The notes: generated by a model not told the origin, from the letters alone. A stretch of DNA of 64,000 nucleotides from Eutypella sp. D-1 (GCA_023313575.1 JAJTTP010000006.1:62001-126000); one strand, 5' to 3'. Positions 46,601 to 58,076 are shown, numbered from the stretch's first letter. Translations and numbers: made by a program.

Positions 46601-49139
46601 TATACCTACGGGGTACATTACATCAAGCAGTGATAGAGGATTAGGGTGCCTAGTACTCTAGTAGGCGGGTAGGTACTAACAGCAGTACGGCAGTATGGAT
46701 ATTTGGCTGTACGGAATGGATTTAACTAGACTACATTGAACCTAGCGTCAAATGGCCGTGTCTGCCTGCCTGCCTCATCAGCTCAACTGCAGTAACGACT
46801 TTGACCGGGCCTTGGGGACTGAATCTTTACAGAATATTTCAATATATCAAGGGTTCCAAGGCTCTTATCGGATACATAGTATGCTCACGTTAAAAGAAGA
46901 AAGAAAAAATCACTACCAGGAGATACGTCGCCGTGGAACGAGAAGAATACTTGATTCTCTGAGTTCACGTACCTTCCCACGCTGTACGAACCAAAAGGGA
47001 TGCAATCGCGTTCTTTCGCGTTACAGCTAAGCCTACTACGCTCCAAGACATCATGTAGCAAAGGGCGCAAGACATGTATCCTGCTTTATATAATGGTGTG
47101 TCACGCGTCTCTAGGAACTCCCGCGGATTGAACTAAGGTGGTTGCTATGTGCGCTCTCGTAAAAGAGAGGAGTTGTTGGCCCATCTCGGCGAGTGCAGAG
47201 GTGATGCGGGAGGTGTGTAGGTTACGCCCCGGCCCTGCACACCAAGATTCAGCTATCGGAGGGACAAATTTGAGCTGGGTCAGGATGTAGAAGTAAGTAC
47301 CTAGGTGGTACAAGAGTCCTTGGCCTTGCATGTGTACTAAGTTTAAGTGACGGTGAGTCGGGCGGATGCTACTGCATCGGAGACGAACAAAACGATCTTA
47401 AGAAACATTCTGATTTCTTATCGAGGTCACGGATGCGGACCAAACTGACGTCAAAGCGAGCAGTAGCGGTGCGAATAAGACTAATACTAAATAGCGCTAA
47501 TAGTGGGAGCGGGATGCGGCTTGCTACCTACCTAAGGTAATGATGGATAACCCTCCGTAAACATACCTACTAGAGTAGCGGTTGCTAATAACCAATGCCG
47601 ATGGAGAAGTTATCGAGGACTCCGAGAAAGTGCACTCTGCCACCCTTTGGCTTATAGATACGGTTGCAGATACGGGCTTGACCGGATTACCCGAGAGTTT
47701 TCTCCTTGTGATAGTTATCCCATCAACATGAAAATATTATCAGAAAACACTCGGCGATGACGTCCTATCTGGAGTTCAGCGTTGCTCTGCAGCCAAGCAT
47801 GGGCGTAGTCACGTTGTGCCACGTGAAGCACGAGCGTCGATGGTTGGTCATGTTGTTGATCCGCGACCATCAATAGAACACGGCAATTCCCAACAAACCC
47901 ACGAGCACGTATCTCTGAGCATGCCGGGCATGGATAGTAAGATTTGGTCGCCAAATGATCCCCTCGGTAGATCCGGTGAGATAGGAACAATAGAGTTGGC
48001 ATAACATCATTCTAATCCCGAAACGCCCTTCCCATATCGCAGATATGAGATATGTAGGGGTAGGGTATGCGACGCCGACTTCTGACTTGGCATACTCTTC
48101 CGGAGAACCTGTTGCTGTCAGATCCCACCCAACCTCGGACGAGAATATGTTCTGGTCGGCACTCCGTTCTCCGTCTTTGAGATATCTGACCCGACTGGCA
48201 TCTTGTAAGCCGGGGAGTCGGCTGGTATGTGCACCGATGGCCGACAGGATACGATCGGGATACTATTCATCCTAGACGGGTGTTGCATCTTTGACAGCCT
48301 CGCGAGACCGACCGACGACCCTCAGTTTTCCGTCTCGTCGAGAGGGCACCCCTTCTCCCTTATATGACCATCTATTGCGTCACCTATCAGGCTTCACAGC
48401 TATGCGGGAACTCGATCGTCATTATATTGTATTTCATATTGCCCCTCGTTAGCCTTATATAGGAGACATAGTCACAAACTTCGAGGTTACCTGCACTAAT
48501 GCAGTCAATATGCTTATAATACCGCGTTCGCTTAGCTCCACCTACTATTGTACGGGGTAATACCGGGTGGGTATGCATTGGCCGAAAGGGAAAAAAACTC
48601 TAATCGTGCCTGTCTCAGGGATATAGTATATAGTACACACGGCCATTATGACGCCGACATTGCACTGCCTACATCCAAGGGCACAAAAGGAACACAGGTG
48701 CTAAACATAGACACGGCTATCCAGCACAATGCCCACGACCCCAAGACCAATATCCCCGATCTAGTGGTTGATGGCGCCGGTGTGGCGCTGGTAAGAGCTG
48801 ACCTCTTTCTCTGTGAGGGGCCAGCCCGGAAACCCCACTCGTGTTCCGGTGTCGTGTGTCTCAAGCTTTCAAGGCACCGTACACTATCAAGGTCGGTCCA
48901 GGTTCCCTAGGCGGTGGCCTGACCATCCTGCATACTAAGCGTTGAGCACGATCATGGAGGGCTGCTCGACACGTGCACGATCACCGATCGGCTATCGAAT
49001 GCCGTTGAACGTTTTTGGGGATGGTGCTTCACCTCCTTTTTCATAAACATTCAAGTCTTCCAGGTTCGCACTCTCTCGTGGCAAGCACAGAAATTCGAGT
49101 TTCAGTGTCTTCAACCTACAGAACGGGGTTTAGGCAACA
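43601..49139. other. Gene-poor region of about 5.5 kb
   Basis: I see no convincing gene between the decarboxylase leader and the MFS exporter. Short frames exist, the longest being 144 codons on the minus strand at 45880-46314, but none has a recognisable domain. There are TACCTAGGTA-type palindromes (for example 43561-43580 and near 47297), a G10 run near 45246, and no visible transposon termini or ORFs. Confidence 0.5.
45880..46314 (-). CDS. Doubtful hypothetical ORF
   Basis: An isolated 144-codon frame. The translation is compositionally plausible but unrecognised, with no signal peptide, membrane span or repeat. It stands alone in the gene-poor stretch, so it may be an unannotated small gene, a gene remnant or chance. 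Confidence 0.2.
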   Translation of the reverse strand: MPSSIMEAHSTHMSIPHHPPFPGRCLYERKERGTLRPLFGTLLAKLLPEAYLGQSCNAMVSSIKGTSNRQLSLYASPNYTDELLEALDHGTKDSARRSVRLQVLSTIRAESDPKMFGVIAESQEVQSRVDPPSFSSSYRDDSLN

Positions 49140-49166
49140 ATGAAAGCCAAGCCAGCCTCACCATGA
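49140..49166 (+). promoter_or_regulatory. Eight-codon uORF overlapping the MFS start codon
   Basis: An ATG at 49140 opens MKAKPASP and stops at TGA 49164-49166, overlapping the exporter's ATG (49163-49165) in an ATGA arrangement. Translation of the exporter would need leaky scanning or reinitiation at the overlap. Confidence 0.5.
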
Positions 49167-51283
49167 CACATTCAAGAGAAGCAGCTCTGGCGACATTGGA
49201 GTCAGGGCCTGGCAAAACATCGACTTCGCATCGTCACGAGCGCCAGATAAGTGTAGACACGACGGTCTCGCACGGCCATGGCTCAGGACGGGACTTCACG
49301 AGACACTCATCTAGGCAGAGCAGCACCAACCCGTTACAACTCCCCCGTGAGATTGTGAATCCTAGGACGTCATTCTCGGAGGAGGTCTTCGAATCCCTTC
49401 GATCATCCAGGCACGCATCTTTCGTGCGGTCACCGCTACATACTCATGTTCATGCTCGTAATACCATCATAGGGCCGGATGATGTCTCACCAGATCCCAA
49501 CAGCCCCGATGATGGCGATGATGCGGACGGTATCTCCCCAATTTCCGAGGTATCAGAGCCCCACGACATACCGGAGCAGCCGGTACAGCAATCATACCCG
49601 TCAGCAGCCAAAACAGCGCTCATCATGTTCTCGCTGTACATATCTATCTTTCTTGTGGCGCTTGACCGCACAATACTGGGACCAGCTATCCCAGCCATCA
49701 CAAACCAGTTCCAGTCCACAAAGGACATCGGCTGGTATGGTTCCGCGTATATGCTGACGGCGTGCGGCTTCATTCTGCTATACGGGAGGATATACACATT
49801 CTTCCCGACAAAGCCCGTCTTCCTGTCGGGGATTGTCCTATTCGAGGTGGGCTCGGCTGTCTGTGGCGCTGCCAGCTCCTCGCTCGTCCTCATCATCGGC
49901 CGCGCCATCCAGGGTCTCGGCAGCAGCGGAATCTTCACCGGCGCCATCCTCATCATGACTAAGACGGTGCCCCTACACCGACGGCCCTTGCTCCAGGGCC
50001 TGTTCGGCGCGTGCTTCGGCGTCGCGAGCGTGGTGGGGCCCCTGCTTGGCGGCATCTTTACCGGCTCCCCCGCCACCTGGAGGTGGTGCTTCTACATCAA
50101 CCTGCCCATCGGCGGCTTCACAGTTCTCGTCGTCCTATTTCTCCTGCGACTAGAAGAGAAGCCTCGAACGGCAGGTTGGAAAGAGTGCCTGAAGGACCTA
50201 GATCCGGTGGGAACCATCCTGTTCCTGCCGGCCGTGACGTGCCTGCTTCTGGCGCTGGAATGGGGCGCGGCCGAGTACAGCTGGGGCTCACCGCGGATCA
50301 TTGCTCTCCTCGTTGTGTTTGCCGTGCTCTTCTGCGCCTTCGTGGCGTGGCAGTACGTAACGCGGCACACCACGGCGACGGTTCCCGGACGTATCCTCTT
50401 CCAGCGCAGCGTCGCGTTCGGCGGGCTCTCGCAGTTCTGCGTCGGTGCTGCGATGCTGACGTTCGCCAACTACATCCCCCTCTGGTTCCAGGCGATCTCA
50501 GGCGTGCCGGCCATGCAGTCCGGCATCAACATGATCCCACTCGTACTCTCCGTCGTCGTCGGGTCCATATCGACTGGCGGGCTGGCTCAGTTGACCGGGT
50601 ACTACACGCCATTCATGATCTTCGGTTCGTGCCTCATGGCGATCGGATCCGGCCTCATAACAACCTGGAGCTCGCATTCACCGTCGGCGGCTTGGATCGG
50701 ATTCCAGATCATACTGGGCCTGGGAGTAGGGTGTACGATGCAGCACCCAAATCTGGCGGTGCAGGTCGTGCTGCCGGGGCCGGACATTCCTACGGGAACG
50801 GCGCTCCTCGCCGTGTGTCAGACTCTCGGGGGCGCCGTCTTCGTCGCAGTCGGCCAGAACGTGTTTATAGACAAGTTCACCGGTGCGTTAGAGGCGATGG
50901 GCGGTGTGGACCCGGCCGTAGTTCTGCAGTCGGGTGCCACGGACCTGAAGCAGGCGGTCCCCGAAAGCCTTCTACCGAGGGTGCTGGATGCGTACAACAC
51001 AAGTCTAACACATGGTCCGTTCTTCGCTGCGCTCATTGTCTCGTGCCTCGCCGTCCCCGCGGCTCTCGGCATGGAGTGGCGCAGCGTCAAGCAGAGCATG
51101 CAGCACAAACAAGGGGATGAAGAGTCGTCCAGCTCTTCCGTGCTCGTAGAACAGGGGAGGAGTGAAGCTAGCGGAAGCGCCGCCGGTGGCGAAAAGGAGA
51201 TTGTGCAAACAGCAAGCGATCGTGCGCGGCAGGACGGGTCGGCTACGGGACCTGGTGATGAAGTAAACGAGAAGAGCACATAG
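49163..51283 (+). CDS. MFS exporter, DHA2 (14-TMS) type
   Basis: A single exon of 706 residues. About 150 polar, disordered residues precede the first membrane span. The transporter core starts with ALIMFSLYISIFLVALDRTILGPAIPAI, the DHA2-type opening motif. Next come WYGSAYMLTACGFILLYGR, IGRAIQGLGSSGIFTGA, the motif C segment VVGPLLGGIFT, and WRWCFYINLPIGG. About fourteen hydrophobic segments follow in order to ALIVSCLAVPAALG, and the protein closes with a 65-residue acidic/Ser-rich tail. It resembles toxin/multidrug efflux pumps of fungi such as those in metabolite clusters. A short uORF ends on its start codon. The next gene downstream is a glycosyltransferase on the same strand, so the two may form a glycoside-forming and exporting pair. 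Confidence 0.93.
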   Translation: MTHSREAALATLESGPGKTSTSHRHERQISVDTTVSHGHGSGRDFTRHSSRQSSTNPLQLPREIVNPRTSFSEEVFESLRSSRHASFVRSPLHTHVHARNTIIGPDDVSPDPNSPDDGDDADGISPISEVSEPHDIPEQPVQQSYPSAAKTALIMFSLYISIFLVALDRTILGPAIPAITNQFQSTKDIGWYGSAYMLTACGFILLYGRIYTFFPTKPVFLSGIVLFEVGSAVCGAASSSLVLIIGRAIQGLGSSGIFTGAILIMTKTVPLHRRPLLQGLFGACFGVASVVGPLLGGIFTGSPATWRWCFYINLPIGGFTVLVVLFLLRLEEKPRTAGWKECLKDLDPVGTILFLPAVTCLLLALEWGAAEYSWGSPRIIALLVVFAVLFCAFVAWQYVTRHTTATVPGRILFQRSVAFGGLSQFCVGAAMLTFANYIPLWFQAISGVPAMQSGINMIPLVLSVVVGSISTGGLAQLTGYYTPFMIFGSCLMAIGSGLITTWSSHSPSAAWIGFQIILGLGVGCTMQHPNLAVQVVLPGPDIPTGTALLAVCQTLGGAVFVAVGQNVFIDKFTGALEAMGGVDPAVVLQSGATDLKQAVPESLLPRVLDAYNTSLTHGPFFAALIVSCLAVPAALGMEWRSVKQSMQHKQGDEESSSSSVLVEQGRSEASGSAAGGEKEIVQTASDRARQDGSATGPGDEVNEKST

Positions 51284-52569
51284 AAAACCGGTATCACATT
51301 TAGACATACATAGCATAATCTCTGCCCCCCCCCCCCCCCTGGACAAACATATAGAATAAACGGCCTATCATAGATAAATCATCTTTGTACGTACAATCAC
51401 CCTAATAATTATCATATCATGCATCATGGAATAAAACTGCTTATGTACACGGTGCTCTCCGGCGATGGAATAGCGTAACGCTTGGAAACACTGAATGCTT
51501 ATTTCCAGAGACGGGGGACTGAGATAGTACCAGCTGGTCCCGGGATCGAATGGCCCTAGGATACCCGCATCACGTTTGGCTGTATGGATTTAAGCACCAT
51601 TCGGGTAGAGGCGTCTGACCCGCATAAGGTGTGGACGACCCAACTACCGGTAGGGAGCTGCAATCGCCCATTGCCTATGATGAGTGTGACAGCAACGCCT
51701 TGTTCGTCTTACTCGCAACGCAAACCCCTAGATAGTAACAAACGCCCAGCGTCTTCACAATGTGGTGAGGAAGGCTCAGCCGTTTCCATTTGCAGCGGTA
51801 TCATCCTTCTCTACACTCGCGATGTTATGGTAATAGACCGGGCAACCAGGGACGCTGATATATATTTGGTATGTGGGCCAACCGTGTGCTCCCCATCCTT
51901 ATGGCCTCAGTCCCGCAGACAAATCAGCCCCGAACGCCGTGGAACGCATCCCATCTCATATTGGTGGCGGGCCGGAACTAAATGGGGAGGGAGCTACATG
52001 AACCATGTAGTGCTGTCATAACCACCACACACATACACACACCAATTCTTTTTGCTTTTCTCTCTCGGGACCGTGGAGGGGACCCTTGGCGTCCGCAGAT
52101 CCCTCAGCCCTGTATGCATAGTCAGCCAAAGTGAGCACCACCTCGCGAGATCATTGGGTCTGGGTGGCTTAGGCGCGGGCCAGTCGCGGGCTGACAGCAT
52201 CGACGACGTCGGACTTCCCAAGGGCGAAACCCCGTCGCGGGCGTCACAGGGCGCTCGAATCCTAATTCCCCATCCCGTCCCCCGTCCCCCCCCCCTTGAC
52301 GCCCACCCCCCTTCGATTCTAGACATGAGGTCTCATATATCATGTAGGATACGTGTAGGTAAGGCAGGCAGTTTCGGCTTATAAACTGCGGAGTGGGCCC
52401 ACCGGACGACGAGTCTATCGAAGGGATGTCGTTCGAACTCATCATCATCTAGTGCGTCGCACCCGCCCTTCCCAGCCAAAGAAACAACAAAGGAATCTTA
52501 ACCTTTGCGTTTGCGTGCATGCACCACATGAGAACTGACTACGCGAACTGACAGCGTTCGCCTACGACC
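51284..52569. other. Intergenic between MFS exporter and glycosyltransferase
   Basis: About 1.3 kb with the 3' flank of the exporter and the promoter of the glycosyltransferase. Frames here are not gene-like. A TATA-like ttataaactg sits near 52379-52388. Confidence 0.45.
51325..51339. repeat. Homopolymer run of 15 C
   Basis: Fifteen consecutive C lie 42 bases after the MFS stop codon. Confidence 0.9.
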
Positions 52570-53949
52570 ATGACCGTCGCGGCCTCTACGAAACCGGGCA
52601 AGGGCCCGAAGAGCATCCACGTGGTAGTCAGCGTGGCCTTCCAGGACGCGGGTGACACGACGCGGGCGATCGCGATGGCAGTCGCGCTGCGGGACCTGTG
52701 TCCGGCGAGCCTCAAGGCCGAAGGCTCAGGCGAGGGCGAGGGCGGCCTGCGGATCACCTTCCTATCGTGCGGGTCGCGGTTCGAGTACATGATCACGGAG
52801 GCCGGGTTCCCGATCGCGGCGGCGCAGCCGCGGGTCAAGGGGATCAGCGTGGCGCACGACCTGGAGTGGAGTTTCCCGGAGTTCTTCGGGTCGGAGGAGA
52901 TCGCGCGGCGGTTCATCGAGGGCCAGCTGGCAGCGCTGCGGGATCTGCAACCGGACGTCGTGTTCCACGGGATGTGGGCGCCGGCGAGCCTAGCGGCCCG
53001 CATGCTCGGCATCCGCACCATCAACTTCCTGCCCGTGCCCCTGCACCCGGGCAGCTTCGCCCACGGCCTCATCCGCGACCTGCCCGACATGATCCCCGTG
53101 GTCACGCGCCTGCCGCGGGGCATGCGGAAGTGGCTCGCGTGGCTGGCTAGCGGCGCGATGGTGAAGAAGGCGCCGATCTTCTGGCAGCATAACCTCGGTG
53201 CCGCGGCGGCCGCCTGCGGCTGGCCCGTCAAGGGCCCCTTGTCCCTCTTCGACATGAACATGGCCGATCTGAACCTCGTGAACGACCACCCGGTATTCCA
53301 CGCGGACTACGCGCACCGGCTGCCCAAGAGCATCGTCATTACAGGCCCGCTGTTCGCGGCGAACGCCGGCGAGCTCGACGCGGACATCGTGGCGCACATG
53401 AAGTCCGGGCCGGGACCGGCGATCCTCGTGACGATGGGCAGCTCGGGGACGGAGGAGTTCCTGTTCGAGGCGATCAAGGCCTTCCGGCTCAACAAGGCGG
53501 ACGACTGGAAGGCGGTGATCCTGGCGTCGCCGTCGATCTGCCCGATCGAGAAGGCGCGCGAGGCGGCGGCCGGCGACCCGCGGCTGTTGGTGACGCAGCG
53601 GTTTATCCCGGCGCCCGCAGCCAACGCGTTGGCGGACCTGGTGGTTATACACGGCGGGCAGGGTACGGTGCAGACGGCCGTCGCGGCGGGCAAGCCCATC
53701 GTCGGTGTGGCGCTGCAGATCGAGCAGCAGACCAACCTGGACAACGTCATGGACGCCGGCGCCGGCATCCGGATCCAGCGGCAGTTCTGGAAGGCCCGCG
53801 CGATCCGCAACGCGGCGCGTGCCGTGCTCGACGACCTCACCTACACCGCCAAGGCTAGGGCCCTCGGCGAGACTATCAACAACATGGACGGCGCGAAGAC
53901 CGCGGCCGAGGCGATGTGGAGCTTCATTCTCAAGGATGAGAAGGTGTGA
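52570..53949 (+). CDS. GT1-type glycosyltransferase (GT-B fold)
   Basis: A single exon of 459 residues with very high GC. The N-terminal half holds the acceptor side (IHVVVSVAFQDAGDTTRAIAMA, LQPDVVFHGMW, INFLPVPLHPGSF). The C-terminal half contains the nucleotide-sugar site: ILVTMGSSGTEEFL, the FIPAPAANALADLVVIHGG block and HGGQGTVQTAV followed by GKPIVGV and EQQTNLDN, which correspond to the HGG.GT and DQ..N motifs of the GT1 macrolide/sterol-type enzymes. Where plant and bacterial enzymes often have DQ, this one has EQQ. No signal peptide or membrane span, so probably cytosolic. It lacks introns and its base composition is unlike its neighbours, which could reflect transfer from bacteria. 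The acceptor is unknown; the exporter upstream hints at a small molecule. Confidence 0.85.
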   Translation: MTVAASTKPGKGPKSIHVVVSVAFQDAGDTTRAIAMAVALRDLCPASLKAEGSGEGEGGLRITFLSCGSRFEYMITEAGFPIAAAQPRVKGISVAHDLEWSFPEFFGSEEIARRFIEGQLAALRDLQPDVVFHGMWAPASLAARMLGIRTINFLPVPLHPGSFAHGLIRDLPDMIPVVTRLPRGMRKWLAWLASGAMVKKAPIFWQHNLGAAAAACGWPVKGPLSLFDMNMADLNLVNDHPVFHADYAHRLPKSIVITGPLFAANAGELDADIVAHMKSGPGPAILVTMGSSGTEEFLFEAIKAFRLNKADDWKAVILASPSICPIEKAREAAAGDPRLLVTQRFIPAPAANALADLVVIHGGQGTVQTAVAAGKPIVGVALQIEQQTNLDNVMDAGAGIRIQRQFWKARAIRNAARAVLDDLTYTAKARALGETINNMDGAKTAAEAMWSFILKDEKV

Positions 53950-55007
53950 AGGGGGCGCCGCAGACTTGTTCTGATTTCATGGGCACGAGCACATTACTTT
54001 ATTTAAGCGATATACAATCATGTACGAGGCGAGATGACTATGCCGTTCTAGTTCTTCTCTTATTCCTACTGCGAGGCTTTTACCGCCACCATACAACCAA
54101 CCTCTCTGCCGAGGTTGAAGATCGTAAACTTACTACAGTAGTACCACTCCACCAATAAAAGCTAGGGCGATGAAATCATACAATGCCTCGTATGTCATCG
54201 TTAACGTAATGAGCAAAAGAATGGTCGTACTTCAACCTCGGACTCGGGACAGCCAGGGACTTTAAGCCTAGGAAAGATACCGATCGACCTCTAAATTATC
54301 CACGAAAAAAAAACGCCCTCAGAATATACGCACCACATGACGTAGGGAAACTGCTTTGGGTCTCTACACCCAATGGCGCAGACCATCAAGGGAAAGAGGG
54401 AAAAAAGAAAGGGGAAAAAAAAGGCATGTACTCTGTTCTATAGTCCGGAGTTCCAAAGCTGAGGAATCCGAGTCTGAAAGAACGAGCGGACGCAAGAGAG
54501 GACACACACCAAAAAAAAAAGTCGAAGCTGGGTCTGTCCTCCGTCCCACCCCCGGGGGAGCGAACATCGAACTAACCACGGCTTTGTATGCCATCTCCGG
54601 TCGGGGTTCACTCTCGCGTTTTAAGCAGTGGCCTCCATGCTATGAAGTATATGGGCTCCTCTCCCTTCCCTCGTGAAGAGGGGGGGGGGGGAGGAGGTCC
54701 GAGCATGAAGACGTATCGTATCTGAACGCTTGTATGTATGTATGTATGTAGTCACACTTACCTGAGGGCCGACCCGTAGTCGACGCATGTAGTCACATGG
54801 ATGTTATATATAGGAAAGATCGAAAGGTGGGGGGGGGGAGGGGAGGGGGGCACTATCTCCAGTCTCGGGTATGCATGACGCGAAATCGTTCTATTTTCAA
54901 CGATCTTTTTTTCGAGATATTTTGGGAGATGAGTATATGTACAATTCTTTTGTACAAGGTTTGATGCATATATATATATACAAGCGTTACCATCACGTAA
55001 ACAGAGA
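53950..55007. other. Convergent 3' region
   Basis: About 1.06 kb between the glycosyltransferase (plus) and Cym1 (minus). It includes G-rich runs (54678-54690), a TATG tetranucleotide repeat at 54732-54750 and a TA repeat at 54966-54980. No gene seen. Confidence 0.5.
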
Positions 55008-58000
55008 TCACGACTCAGGAGGAGGGGCTGCAGCCCCGTTGACGTCCATGTCATGGACCTTCCAAGAGCCGTCGACCCAGTCTTGTTTCTTGCCGAGGAA
55101 GACGACCCTCTCGGTCTCCTTGGCAAGAGCGTCGACGATGTACTTCTGCGCAACGTCGCGGACCTGGTCCTTGGTCACGTCCAGGAGCTCCTCCCGTCGC
55201 TTCTGTTTCATCTCCTCGGTGATGCCGGAAACAAACCGGTCCATCCCCTCGGTGTTCACCGACTTGGGAGCATCGACGCTCTGGAAGACGGAGATCTTGG
55301 CCTCCTCGAAATCCTGGTCCGACCACTGCTTGTCCAGGGCCCATCGGCCAGCATTTCGCATGATGGAGAGGGTGTTTTGCGGGTTCGGGTCGCGATAAGA
55401 GTAGAACCCGAACAAACCGTCGAGACCCTTCATGTATGCGCCACCACCGTACGCGCCGCCCTTCTCCCGGATCTCATGGTGCAGATGCTTGTGAGTCAAC
55501 AGCTGAGCGAGTATCTGGAGCGGGGCGCCATGAGAGGAAGTGTATGACACTGTTGGAAGAGCTAAGCTTCCATAATAAACCTGATACGGCAGGGGGAAAA
55601 ACGCCTTGATGTCCCGAGCAAACTTCGGGCTTGGTGAGGACGGGAACGAAATGGCTTCTTTAGGCCGGGAAGCGATGAATTGGCCTAGAGCCTTCGAGTT
55701 CTCCTGGGAGCTGTCCGACCCACATGTCAGGGCTGTACGTATGCTGTCCCCAGCCAGAGCAAATTGCTGAATCTGCTTGAGCTTTCCAATCACGTCCTCA
55801 TATTTGTCAGACTGGGATCGGCCAGCCAGAGAGGTGATCAGCTTCACCTGGGACAAACCGCCAACCTGTTCGCCCAAGTGAGCGTTAAGAGTCAGGCCCG
55901 ACTCGGCGTATCTCCGCGCAAAAGAATGACCAGAAGAGGCGATGTCGTTGACTACCCCATCGGCAGAGGCCTCCAGCAGTTGGCGGATGCGCAGGGCGGC
56001 TTCGGGGCTGTCAAAGTTAGTTTCTAGGACGAGTTTACGAATCAGATCGAACATGACTGGCACGTTGCGGTCGAGCGCCATGCCAGTAAAAGCCAAGCCT
56101 TCCGATGCCTGGTGGAAATCGGTTGGGGACGCGGTCGAGTGGTACCCGATCGACACGCCTCCCGTTTTGAGTTTGATCAAGTCCTCGAGTTGTTCCATGG
56201 TCATGTCCTTCGTCCCTAGGCGCATGATGGAATCGGTAAACAATGGAATGAGAGCTCGCAGTTCATCCGGGAGGTTCTCGAGTCTGTTGATAGCGCGGAA
56301 ATAGGTGAGTCCGTTAGTAGGGGCCTCGCGCCATTGGATCGTAGTGCCGTGGGCAGTCTCGTCTCGCACCACCACGGGCTCCTTCTGTCTTGGAATGTCC
56401 CTGACGTGAACAGAGGGTAGACAACTCAGGTCTTCCGTGTTGGACTTGCCCTGCTCAACAAGCAACTCTAATTCTCGCTGCTCGAAGAATTTCCGTGCCT
56501 CTTTTTCACCACCAGCCTCTTTCGTCGCTTCAGTAATCTTGGAGGCCAACCTCTCCTCCTCTTCCTTGGCAAGCTCAGCGCCGAAGGTCTGAGAAGGTGC
56601 CATCGTGAACGTAAGTGTGTTGTCGTTTAGCAGGTACTTGTCCATCAAACCTTCGAGATAACCGCCTTCAGAGAGCTTAGCCTCGAATGCTGCCACAGTA
56701 TCGTTCCACGCGAGTGACTTGAAGGGATCAGCGCCATTGAACCACTTCCCCTTGAGGCGGTGAAGCACAGAAATGCCAAAGTTGGCCGTCTTGTGTTTCA
56801 GGCCCAACTCCAACTGGTGTAGATAGCCATCGATCTTAGACCTTTCAAAACCCTTTTCGCGCACTTCGCGGATTATCCTGTGGACCTCTCCCTTCACCTT
56901 GTCCACATTATCCCGGGTCACTCCAGTCAAGCCGACACTGAATATTCCGGTGATGGCCGAGCTGTCATATCCCGTATTTGGACTCCAGTCGGTTCCTAAG
57001 CCACTTTCTACCAATCCTTTGTAAAGCGGGGATCCATAGCCGTCCATTAAGAGGGACGACAGGACAGCCAGAGAGAACGACTCGAGAACATCGGTAGTAT
57101 CCCCAGTGATCCATGATACTGACGTCTTGTACTGCTTGTCCGGGTCGGCTAGAGGGTCGGTGGGACCAAAGTCTGTCACCGTCCTTGGTCCGTCGCTCAG
57201 ATCGATGGGCCGCTTGCATTCCATATCGGCCTGGATCTTGTCGAAGGCATTCATGCGTGCGTCAATTTCCTTTAAATGGTCGGCCAGAGGCATGTCGCCG
57301 TACGTCATCAACTTTGCATTGCTTGGATGGTAGTGATCGGCGTGGAAGTTCTTCAGTTGCTCGTAAGTCAGGTCAGTGATCTTTTGTGGATCGCCCCCAG
57401 AGTTGTTGATGGAGGGGAATATGTTGTCCTGGAAGCGAATGTAGTAGAGGTAGCCGGCATCTGACATCTGACCCTTCATCTCATTATAGACGACACCTTT
57501 GAATACCAATTTGCTATCGTCGGGTTTGGCCTCCTTGCCTTCAGCTGCGGCGACTGCGGCAACCTGAGGGTTCTCCGGACCGATGCGCCACCCCTCCTGG
57601 GTAAAGTCGGTCTGTTTAAGCAGCGGATGCAAAGTCGCGTCTAGATAGACAGACATGAGATTCTGGAAATCCTGGGCATTTGTGGTGGCGAAGGGATAGT
57701 AGGTATGGTCCGAGGCGGTAAAGGCGTTCATGAAATTAGAGAGGGTCCTCGGAAGCATCTTGAAGAAGGGATCTCGAATGGGATATTTCTCGCTACCACA
57801 TAAGGTGGTATGCTCGAGGATATGGGGAATTCCGGTATCGTTCGGGGGGTTTGTCTTGAAACCGATGGAGAAAACATTATTACTGTCATCACGGGCAATG
57901 TGAAGGTAATCGGCGCCGGTCTTGTCATGCTTGAGATGTAGAGCTGTGATCTCGAGTTCGGGCACGTGCTTCGATCTCAATAGGGTGAAGCCATGAAGCT

Positions 58001-58076
58001 TCTCACCTGGTTTCGGATACTGGGAAAGCTCGGTGACAGCTTTCCGAGCTGCGCTTTTGACAGTATTCCGTAACAT
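55008..58076 (-). CDS. Mitochondrial presequence protease (Cym1/PreP, M16C)
   Basis: A single exon of 1022 residues, the normal length of this family. The N-terminus ([20 protein letters not shown]) is a basic amphipathic presequence. The inverted zinc-binding motif HILEH lies at 85-89, followed by [31 protein letters not shown], and the distal Glu in the NEMKGQMSD block (near residue 200) completes the metal site. The second half is the catalytically inert M16C half linked by a charged hinge ([31 protein letters not shown] region). In yeast Cym1 degrades freed presequences and short peptides in the matrix. Gene order and strand show no partner. The codon use resembles that of other housekeeping genes here. 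Confidence 0.96.
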   Translation of the reverse strand: MLRNTVKSAARKAVTELSQYPKPGEKLHGFTLLRSKHVPELEITALHLKHDKTGADYLHIARDDSNNVFSIGFKTNPPNDTGIPHILEHTTLCGSEKYPIRDPFFKMLPRTLSNFMNAFTASDHTYYPFATTNAQDFQNLMSVYLDATLHPLLKQTDFTQEGWRIGPENPQVAAVAAAEGKEAKPDDSKLVFKGVVYNEMKGQMSDAGYLYYIRFQDNIFPSINNSGGDPQKITDLTYEQLKNFHADHYHPSNAKLMTYGDMPLADHLKEIDARMNAFDKIQADMECKRPIDLSDGPRTVTDFGPTDPLADPDKQYKTSVSWITGDTTDVLESFSLAVLSSLLMDGYGSPLYKGLVESGLGTDWSPNTGYDSSAITGIFSVGLTGVTRDNVDKVKGEVHRIIREVREKGFERSKIDGYLHQLELGLKHKTANFGISVLHRLKGKWFNGADPFKSLAWNDTVAAFEAKLSEGGYLEGLMDKYLLNDNTLTFTMAPSQTFGAELAKEEEERLASKITEATKEAGGEKEARKFFEQRELELLVEQGKSNTEDLSCLPSVHVRDIPRQKEPVVVRDETAHGTTIQWREAPTNGLTYFRAINRLENLPDELRALIPLFTDSIMRLGTKDMTMEQLEDLIKLKTGGVSIGYHSTASPTDFHQASEGLAFTGMALDRNVPVMFDLIRKLVLETNFDSPEAALRIRQLLEASADGVVNDIASSGHSFARRYAESGLTLNAHLGEQVGGLSQVKLITSLAGRSQSDKYEDVIGKLKQIQQFALAGDSIRTALTCGSDSSQENSKALGQFIASRPKEAISFPSSPSPKFARDIKAFFPLPYQVYYGSLALPTVSYTSSHGAPLQILAQLLTHKHLHHEIREKGGAYGGGAYMKGLDGLFGFYSYRDPNPQNTLSIMRNAGRWALDKQWSDQDFEEAKISVFQSVDAPKSVNTEGMDRFVSGITEEMKQKRREELLDVTKDQVRDVAQKYIVDALAKETERVVFLGKKQDWVDGSWKVHDMDVNGAAAPPPES

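Noticed and set aside
50011..51120. A 369-codon plus-strand frame
   Set aside because: It is an Arg-rich out-of-frame reading of the MFS exporter, caused by high GC.
51584..52021. A 145-codon plus-strand frame upstream of the glycosyltransferase
   Set aside because: The translation shows no family pattern and the region looks like promoter DNA.
52990..53652. A 220-codon minus-strand frame opposite the glycosyltransferase
   Set aside because: It is a GC-driven shadow without any recognisable motif.
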